Assembly (NCBI GenBank): GCA_001025035.1
Contig: LCZK01000001.1
Coordinates: 1 to 64,000 of the forward strand
Length of the DNA: 64,000 bases
Origin: Actinobacteria bacterium IMCC26207
GTDB taxonomy: Bacteria; Actinomycetota; Acidimicrobiia; Acidimicrobiales; Microtrichaceae
Direction of reading: 5' to 3'
The position numbers and the translations under genes are program-made. Positions 57,925 to 64,000 of the stretch are shown in pieces. Under the pieces are notes generated by a model. It did no database searches. It was not told where the DNA came from and was given only the letters and a program-made list of their open reading frames with translations. How positions within the stretch are numbered: the stretch's first letter is position 1; every line of letters begins with the position of its first letter.

Positions 57925-60900
57925 ATGACGACTGAGGAACTGCACATACCGGCAAACCCAGTTCGATTTATCACTGCTGCCAGCCTGTTTGATGGCCATG
58001 ACGTGTCGATCAACATCATGCGGCGCATTCTGCAATCTCAGGGTGCCGAGGTGATCCATCTTGGTCATAACCGCTCCGTTGATGAGTTGGTGAACGCCGC
58101 TATTCAAGAGGATGTGCAGGGAATCGCGATTAGTTCCTATCAAGGCGGTCACATCGAGTATTTCAAGTACTTGATTGACCGCCTTGCCCAAGAAGGCGCG
58201 GCTCATGTGCGCGTTTACGGCGGTGGTGGCGGCGTGATTACCTCTGACGAGATTGCCGAACTGCACGCCTACGGAGTGACCAAGATCTTCTCTCCAGAGG
58301 ATGGCCGGAAACTTGGCTTAGTTGGAATGGTCAACTCCATGATTCGCGACTGCGATGTTGACCCAATGAAGCGGCGCGGCAGCGCAGTCCCGGAACTGCT
58401 TGAACGTGTGCAGACGGGTTCGGTCAGTGCGCTTGCACAGCTCATGACGGGCCTTGAACTGGGTGCGGTTGACGAGCCAACAATCGCGCAGCTACAGGGG
58501 GCGGCTACTGCTCGGAGAGTGCCGGTCCTTGGCATCACGGGCACCGGGGGATCGGGCAAGTCCTCGCTGACCGATGAACTCTTGCGCCGGTTCCGGCTGG
58601 ATCAAGAAGACAAGCTTCGTATTGCTGTTCTAGCTATTGACCCAACTCGCCGTCGGGGCGGCGGAGCGTTACTCGGCGACCGAATCCGCATGAATGCCAT
58701 TGACTCTGAGCAGATCTTTTTTAGATCGCTTGCAACGCGTTCCACCCAGAGCGAGGTTCCCGAATATCTTGCGGAGATCATCCTGGCCGCTAAAGCTTGG
58801 GGTGCTGATCTGGTGATTGTGGAGACGCCAGGGATTGGTCAGGGCGACGCGGCGATTCTGCCGTATTCGGATGTTTCGCTGTATGTGATGACTCCCGAGT
58901 TTGGGGCCTCCTCGCAGCTCGAAAAGATCGACATGTTGGACTTTGCCGACGCTGTTGCCATTAACAAGTTTGAGCGTCGCGGGGCCGAGGATGCCCAGCG
59001 TGATGTTGCCCGGCAAATGATGCGTAACCGCGAGGCGTTTGATACTCCCCTTGATGAGCTGCCCGTATTTGGAACGGTTGCATCCCGGTTCAACGATGAT
59101 GGCGTGACGGCGTTGTATCAGTGCCTGACGGCTCTCCTATGCGATCAGGGTTTGGTGCTGCCAGGTGGTTCCCTGCAGCGGGTTTCTACTCGAGCCTCAA
59201 CTGGGTTGGATGAAATCTTGCCTGCTTCTCGGAGCCGCTACTTGGCCGAGATTGTGCAAGAGGTGCACGCGTATCATGCTGCAACGCAACAGCAGTCGGC
59301 AGTGGCCCGGCAGGTTCAGCAACTTGCGAGCAGTGCCGCATTGCTCGCTCAGGCAGATCGGCCCACCGAGGACCTTGAGCGGCTCGCACAGCAACTCGAA
59401 GCTGAGCTAACTCCAGAGAACCGCAGCCTGCTGCAAGCTTGGCCTGAGCGAGTAGCCAAGCTGACTGGCCCAGAGCGGGCAACCCGCGAGTCGCTCTCGG
59501 GAACACTGGTACCGAAGCTTTCGCTGCCCCGGTTCGTCGACCACGGGGAGCAGTTGCGGTGGCTGCGCTCAGAGAACCTGCCTGGGCACTTTCCCTTTAC
59601 AGCTGGTGTGTTCCCCTTCAAACGAGAAGGCGAAGACCCAGCAAGGATGTTTGCCGGGGAGGGTGGAGCGGCTCGAACCAATCGGCGGTTCCACTTGTTG
59701 GCCGAGGGCCTTCCGGCAACACGGCTCTCTACTGCGTTTGACTCGGTCACCTTGTACGGTTTTGACCCCGCCGAGCGCCCCGATATTTACGGCAAGATCG
59801 GCAACTCGGGTGTGTCGATCGCAACGCTCGACGACATGAAAGTGCTGTACTCGGGGTTTGACCTGTGTGATCCAAGCACCAGTGTGTCAATGACCATCAA
59901 CGGCCCGGCGCCAGCGGTGTTAGCCATGTTTTTGAACACTGCCATCGATCAACGCGTCGAGATGTTCGAGTCCGAACATGGGCGGACGCTGACCGATGAC
60001 GAGCAACGCGAACTGCGCGCTTGGGTGCTGTCGAATCTTCGTGGCACCGTGCAAGCCGACATCTTGAAAGAGGACCAGGGCCAGAACACCTGCATTTTCT
60101 CAACCGAGTTCTCGCTGGGCCTTATGGCCGATATTGCCGAGTGGTTTGTGCAGCACGAGGTGCGCAACTTCTACTCGGTATCTATCTCGGGATATCACAT
60201 AGCCGAGGCAGGCGCGAACCCGATTAGCCAGCTCGCGTTTACGTTGGCGAACGGATTTACCTATGTTGAGTCGTACTTGGCACGCGGCCTTGCCGTGGAT
60301 GATTTTGCGCCAAATCTGAGCTTCTTTTTCTCCAATGGGATGGACCCGGAGTACAACGTTTTGGGCAGAGTGGCCCGCCGGATCTGGGCTGTGGCAATGC
60401 GAGAGTGCTACGGGGCGAACGAGCGCTCACAGAAGCTGAAATATCACGTGCAAACCTCGGGCCGCAGCCTGCACGCGCAAGAGATGGCCTTCAACGACAT
60501 TCGCACCACGTTGCAAGCTCTGTGCGCAATCAATGACAACGCCAACAGTTTGCATACCAATGCCTACGACGAAGCTGTGACCACGCCCACGTCCGAGTCA
60601 GTGCGCCGAGCGCTCGCAATCCAGATGATAATCACTCAGGAATGGGGTCTTTCGATGTGCGAGAACTCGCTGCAGGGAAGCTTCATTATTGAAGAGCTCA
60701 CCGACCTTGTTGAAGAGGCCGTGCTGGTTGAGCTTGATCGAATCAACAGTCGCGGCGGGGTACTCGGAGCGATGGAGACTGGGTATCAACGCGGCCGAAT
60801 CCAGGACGAGTCCATGCTGTACGAGCACCGCAAACACGATGGCTCGCTCCCGCTGATCGGTGTGAATACCTTCTTGGATCCCGACCCCAAGCCAGCGGCG

Positions 60901-61140
60901 GTCGTCCAGGAGTTGCAGCGTTCCGAGGATTCCGAGAAGCGGGATCAGATTGAGCGACTGCAGCAGTTCAAGCGAACTCACGCAGCCGACCGGCCAGCAG
61001 CTCTTGAGGAATTACGCGCTGCGGCACTGCGCGGAGACAACCTTTTTGAAGTGCTGATGGACACCGTGCGGCACTGTTCACTCGGCGAGATCACCGACAC
61101 CTTGTTTCAGGTGGGTGGCAAGTACCGCCGCAACGTGTGA
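57925..61140 (+). CDS. icmF: Fused isobutyryl-CoA mutase IcmF (B12-dependent)
   Basis: It interconverts isobutyryl-CoA and butyryl-CoA, carrying its own G-protein chaperone. The 1071-residue chain has the B12-binding domain first (DGHDVSINI, His25 as cobalt ligand), the G3E-type GTPase in the middle (Walker A GITGTGGSGKSS near residue 205, ETPGIGQGDA) and the mutase barrel last. The substrate strand SVSISGYHIAEAGANPISQL is IcmF type, unlike methylmalonyl-CoA mutase. The ATG follows GGCTGAGG. HMG-CoA lyase overlaps its stop by 4 bp. The linked genes suggest branched-chain acid degradation. Confidence 0.95.
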   Translation: MTTEELHIPANPVRFITAASLFDGHDVSINIMRRILQSQGAEVIHLGHNRSVDELVNAAIQEDVQGIAISSYQGGHIEYFKYLIDRLAQEGAAHVRVYGGGGGVITSDEIAELHAYGVTKIFSPEDGRKLGLVGMVNSMIRDCDVDPMKRRGSAVPELLERVQTGSVSALAQLMTGLELGAVDEPTIAQLQGAATARRVPVLGITGTGGSGKSSLTDELLRRFRLDQEDKLRIAVLAIDPTRRRGGGALLGDRIRMNAIDSEQIFFRSLATRSTQSEVPEYLAEIILAAKAWGADLVIVETPGIGQGDAAILPYSDVSLYVMTPEFGASSQLEKIDMLDFADAVAINKFERRGAEDAQRDVARQMMRNREAFDTPLDELPVFGTVASRFNDDGVTALYQCLTALLCDQGLVLPGGSLQRVSTRASTGLDEILPASRSRYLAEIVQEVHAYHAATQQQSAVARQVQQLASSAALLAQADRPTEDLERLAQQLEAELTPENRSLLQAWPERVAKLTGPERATRESLSGTLVPKLSLPRFVDHGEQLRWLRSENLPGHFPFTAGVFPFKREGEDPARMFAGEGGAARTNRRFHLLAEGLPATRLSTAFDSVTLYGFDPAERPDIYGKIGNSGVSIATLDDMKVLYSGFDLCDPSTSVSMTINGPAPAVLAMFLNTAIDQRVEMFESEHGRTLTDDEQRELRAWVLSNLRGTVQADILKEDQGQNTCIFSTEFSLGLMADIAEWFVQHEVRNFYSVSISGYHIAEAGANPISQLAFTLANGFTYVESYLARGLAVDDFAPNLSFFFSNGMDPEYNVLGRVARRIWAVAMRECYGANERSQKLKYHVQTSGRSLHAQEMAFNDIRTTLQALCAINDNANSLHTNAYDEAVTTPTSESVRRALAIQMIITQEWGLSMCENSLQGSFIIEELTDLVEEAVLVELDRINSRGGVLGAMETGYQRGRIQDESMLYEHRKHDGSLPLIGVNTFLDPDPKPAAVVQELQRSEDSEKRDQIERLQQFKRTHAADRPAALEELRAAALRGDNLFEVLMDTVRHCSLGEITDTLFQVGGKYRRNV

Positions 61141-62096
61141 ATGTGGGGACTATGACTGCAGGTTCCGAGGCCGCCAACTCACAACAGGTGCGCGTGATCG
61201 AAGTAGGCCCCAGAGACGGCTTGCAGAATGAACGGCAGGTTTTGCCTGCCGCCGACAAGGTCGAACTGGTGCAGCGCCTAGTTGCCACCGGGATTTCTGC
61301 AGTTGAAGTGACCTCGTTTGTTCGACCTGATCGGGTGCCGCAACTTGCTGATGGAGTAGCGGTGTTTCCTGCAGTACAGAAACTGCCTGGTGTTCGCTAC
61401 ATCGCTCTCGTTCCCAACCTTGCTGGATTGCAAGCTGCGGCCGAAGCGGGAGTGCATGAGGTTGCCGTGTTCGGAGCAGCCAGCGAGCAGTTCAGTCAAT
61501 CAAATTTAGGCAGAGGTATTGACGACAGCCTCAAGATGTTTGAGCCCGTCGCAGCCGAGGCGCGACTGCTTGGGATGGTTGTTCGCGGGTATGTCTCGAC
61601 TGTGCTTGGCTGCCCATTCTCGGGGCACGTGCCTGTGGGCAACGTGGTGCGAGTTGTTCGTGCCCTCGACGAGATGGGCTGTGATGAAATCAGTCTGGGA
61701 GACACCATCGGTGTGGGAACTCCACATGCGGTTAACGAACTGATTGCTCAGGTTGAAACGGTGTTGGCGGTGCAGCGAATCGCAGTGCATTTCCATGACA
61801 CCTACGGCATGGGTTTGGCTAACTCAATGGCCGCGATCCAAGCAGGTGTGCGCGCAGTTGATACCTCAATCGGTGGACTTGGCGGATGCCCCTTTGCGGG
61901 CCGAAACGCAACTGGAAATCTGGCCACCGAAGACTTGGTGTACGCACTCGCTGGGTCTGAGTTCGATACCGGGATCGATCTGGATGGACTGCTACAGGTG
62001 AACAGTTGGTTAGCTGAACGAGTGGGCCGAGCACTGCCTTCAAAGGTTGCAGCAGCCCTTCTTGCAAAGCAGGCTGGTACTAGCGATGCCAAGTGA
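61137..62096 (+). CDS. Hydroxymethylglutaryl-CoA lyase
   Basis: It cleaves HMG-CoA to acetoacetate and acetyl-CoA, the last step of leucine catabolism. The 319-residue DRE-TIM barrel has EVGPRDGLQNE (catalytic Arg and Asp), AVHFHDTYGMGLAN (His metal ligand) and the flexible loop GLGGCPFAGRNATGN with the catalytic Cys. The GTG at 61137 overlaps the icmF stop (GTGA); an ATG at 61152 with GGGG ahead of it is a good alternative. Its end overlaps the acetoacetyl-CoA synthetase start by 11 bp, so product and next enzyme are co-expressed. Confidence 0.93.
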   Translation: MNVGTMTAGSEAANSQQVRVIEVGPRDGLQNERQVLPAADKVELVQRLVATGISAVEVTSFVRPDRVPQLADGVAVFPAVQKLPGVRYIALVPNLAGLQAAAEAGVHEVAVFGAASEQFSQSNLGRGIDDSLKMFEPVAAEARLLGMVVRGYVSTVLGCPFSGHVPVGNVVRVVRALDEMGCDEISLGDTIGVGTPHAVNELIAQVETVLAVQRIAVHFHDTYGMGLANSMAAIQAGVRAVDTSIGGLGGCPFAGRNATGNLATEDLVYALAGSEFDTGIDLDGLLQVNSWLAERVGRALPSKVAAALLAKQAGTSDAK

Positions 62097-64000
62097 TTCT
62101 GGTTCTGTGAGCGAGCCGACTAGCAACGCTCCTCGGGTGTTGTGGAGTCCAGTAGAGGATGCAGCAAGCAGTACTCAGATGGGTCGCTTTGCGGTTCGTT
62201 GCAGCGAGCAAACAGGGCTGGACCTTTCGGGATATGAGGATCTGTGGCGGTGGTCGGTCACTGATCTTGATGGTTTCTGGACCCAGATTCTGCAGTTCTT
62301 TGATGTGATCGTTGAAGGTGATCGTCAGCCCGTTCGCACCGGCGCAAGCATGTTTGAGACCAGATGGTTTCCGAACCTCCACCTGAACTATGCAGAGAAC
62401 GCTCTGCGCGGTCCTAGCTCCAACACGGCCGGCTTTGAGGATGACCAGGCAGCAGTGCAGGCCGAGTCGCAACTATGGGGGGAATGTTCACTGACCCGTG
62501 GCGAGTTGCGTACCCAGGTTGCTGCTTGTCAGCAGGGTTTGATCCAACTGGGTGTTGAGTCTGGAGATGTGGTGGCTGCCTATCTCCCCAACTTGGCAGA
62601 GACCATTATTGGATTCTTGGCTTGCGCCGGTCTGGGAGCTACTTGGGCTTCCTGCGCTCCCGAGTTTGGGGTTCGAGCAGTCATTGATCGCCTCTCGCAG
62701 CTCAATCCAAAGCTGCTGTTCGCAGTAGAGGGGTACGGGTACGGCGAGAAGTTGATTGACCGCAGCGCAGACCTTGAAGAGATCCGCAGCGCGCTGAGTT
62801 CGCTTGAACACACCGTGGTGTTACCCGGGCCTGATGGACGTGTCAGCGCTCAAGCTATCGGCGCACAAGGCGTCTCGACTTGGCAGGAACTGTTGAGCAC
62901 GGAAGGGGAGTTGATCACACGTCGAGTTCCGTTTCATCACCCCTTGTATGTGTTGTTCTCGAGTGGAACCACGGGCTTGCCAAAGCCAATTGTTCACGGC
63001 CACGGCGGCATACTCATCGAACATCTCAAGGCGCTGGGCTTGCATTCGGAACTCGGTCCCAAGGACGCCTTTTTTTGGTTCTCTACCACGGGCTGGATGA
63101 TGTGGAACCTGCTGGTTTCTGGGCTGCTCGTTGGCTGCAAAGTGATCTGCTTTGATGGCGACCCCGTGCGGCCAGACCCGTCGACCTTGTGGCAGGTGGC
63201 CGCTCGAACGGGAGCTACCTATTTTGGTTGTAGCGCCTCGTATCTGATGGCCGAGCGTGCTCGCGGAGTGGAGCCAACTGTTGAGCATGACCTGTCGAAG
63301 GTGAGCGCCGTTGGGTCAACTGGCTCTCCCTTGCCGGCCGCAGGATTCAACTGGGTTTCTGAGCAGTTTGGTCCGCATGTGCAGTTGAGTTCGAAGAGCG
63401 GTGGGACAGACCTGTGCACCGCTGTGGTTGGCACCGCACCGCTCGTGCCCGTCTGGGAGGGTGAGATCTCTTGTCGTTACCTAGGTGCTGCCGTTCAGGC
63501 TTTTGATGATCAGGGACTTCCCGTACTCCAGGCTCAGGGTGAACTCGTCATTACCCAACCCATGCCGTCGATGCCGGTTGCATTTGCCGGCGACGAGGAC
63601 CGCAGCAGGCTGAAGGCTGCGTACTACGAACAGTTCCCCGGAGTGTGGGCTCACGGAGATTGGATCACGATTACTGACCGAGGGTCCTGCGTGATTAGCG
63701 GCCGCTCCGATGCAACGCTCAATCGAGGTGGAGTGCGTCTTGGCACCTCGGAGTTCTATTCGGTGGTCGAGACGCTGCCCGAAATTGCCGACAGTCTGGT
63801 GATCCACCTAGAAGACACAGATGGGGGATCGGGAAGCCTGTTGCTCTTCGTGGTGATGGCGCAGGGCAGTGTTCTTGACGCTGAACTGCGTGCACAGATT
63901 GCTGGCCATGTTCGAGCTTCGTTGTCGCCCCGGCACGTTCCCGACCAGATTTTGCAGATCTCGGTGGTGCCGCGCACCTTGTCGGGCAAAAAGGTCGAGG
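62086..64000 (+). CDS. Acetoacetyl-CoA synthetase, 3' end cut by window edge
   Basis: This AMP-forming ligase turns acetoacetate into acetoacetyl-CoA. The visible 638 residues read continuously to the window end. Motifs include the N-terminal VLWSPVEDAASSTQMGRF, FPNLHLNYAENAL, FSSGTTGLPKPIVHGHGG (P-loop), WFSTTGWMMWNLL and SSKSGGTDLCTAVVG. The last visible residues LSGKKVE contain the catalytic-lysine motif near the C terminus, so only about 20 residues are missing. Substrate assignment rests on these family motifs and on the upstream HMG-CoA lyase, which makes acetoacetate. The ATG at 62086 lies within the lyase gene. Confidence 0.93.
   Translation, partial: MPSDSGSVSEPTSNAPRVLWSPVEDAASSTQMGRFAVRCSEQTGLDLSGYEDLWRWSVTDLDGFWTQILQFFDVIVEGDRQPVRTGASMFETRWFPNLHLNYAENALRGPSSNTAGFEDDQAAVQAESQLWGECSLTRGELRTQVAACQQGLIQLGVESGDVVAAYLPNLAETIIGFLACAGLGATWASCAPEFGVRAVIDRLSQLNPKLLFAVEGYGYGEKLIDRSADLEEIRSALSSLEHTVVLPGPDGRVSAQAIGAQGVSTWQELLSTEGELITRRVPFHHPLYVLFSSGTTGLPKPIVHGHGGILIEHLKALGLHSELGPKDAFFWFSTTGWMMWNLLVSGLLVGCKVICFDGDPVRPDPSTLWQVAARTGATYFGCSASYLMAERARGVEPTVEHDLSKVSAVGSTGSPLPAAGFNWVSEQFGPHVQLSSKSGGTDLCTAVVGTAPLVPVWEGEISCRYLGAAVQAFDDQGLPVLQAQGELVITQPMPSMPVAFAGDEDRSRLKAAYYEQFPGVWAHGDWITITDRGSCVISGRSDATLNRGGVRLGTSEFYSVVETLPEIADSLVIHLEDTDGGSGSLLLFVVMAQGSVLDAELRAQIAGHVRASLSPRHVPDQILQISVVPRTLSGKKVE

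Noticed and set aside
57337-58266. 309-codon minus-strand frame with repeated peptides
   Set aside because: It spans the opposite strand of two real genes; its repeats simply reflect the 25-bp DNA array.

Overview
The window looks like the chromosome of an actinobacterium of moderate GC content. The main evidence is gene content and order. There is a dnaK-grpE-dnaJ-hspR operon with a HAIR-like operator, a dCTP deaminase, an Rv0338c-like Fe-S oxidoreductase, clpB, purA, a MhuD-type haem-degrading enzyme, a DprE2-like reductase, an AftB-like membrane glycosyltransferase and a DUF222-HNH (13E12-type) gene. GTG starts are frequent, coding regions are tightly packed (no gap without a gene exceeds 300 bp), and several genes appear to be leaderless, with a -10 box six bases before the start codon. 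Below class level I cannot place it; the Thr/Pro/Val linkers and moderate GC would fit an aquatic or soil actinobacterium.

Layout. 1-7.9 kb: a GH6 cellulase-like lipoprotein, dcd, a minus-strand group (cyclic-nucleotide-binding protein, membrane Fe-S oxidoreductase, degenerate receiver), a ParA-like ATPase, gpmA and a family 2 glycosyltransferase. 8-15.6 kb: the chaperone operon dnaK-grpE-dnaJ-hspR, a secreted SGNH hydrolase and clpB. 15.7-17.3 kb: a minus-strand glycosyltransferase/acetyltransferase pair. 17.4-32.9 kb: a purine cluster purA-(mhuD-like)-purD-purK-purE-(dprE2-like)-purB-purC-purS-purQ-purL-(gluQ)-purF-purM, interrupted by two small minus-strand genes. It covers most of the route to IMP plus purA/purB for AMP; purN and purH are not in the window.

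32.9-49.1 kb is accessory: an uncharacterised enzyme-like protein, an ACT-domain malic enzyme, an AftB-like GT-C protein, an OafA-type acyltransferase, the SOS-box-bearing HNH gene, an overlapping nitroreductase/ATP-grasp pair, a large membrane protein, an AMP-forming ligase and a multidomain GH16-CBM6-CBM6-GH64 beta-1,3-glucanase. 49.2-57 kb: an amino-acid permease, a DUF4287 protein, a Phd/YefM-PIN toxin-antitoxin pair behind a 10-bp-phased TGTAC operator, an ADP-ribosylglycohydrolase, tRNA-Arg(CCT), a CurA-like reductase and two secreted proteins that share a duplicated 46-bp promoter. 57-64 kb: acyl-CoA metabolism (enoyl-CoA hydratase-like, fused isobutyryl-CoA mutase IcmF, HMG-CoA lyase, acetoacetyl-CoA synthetase cut by the window end).

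The most unusual signals are: (1) a leaderless 30-codon Cys-rich leader peptide abutting a lipoprotein gene (TAA-GTG), driven by a promoter copied 1.4 kb downstream in front of a pentapeptide-repeat protein; (2) short tandem duplications that sit on the stop codon of at least seven genes; (3) the phased TGTAC operator; (4) a LexA box inside the promoter of the HNH gene; and (5) convergent gene pairs whose two stop codons lie in one small palindrome.
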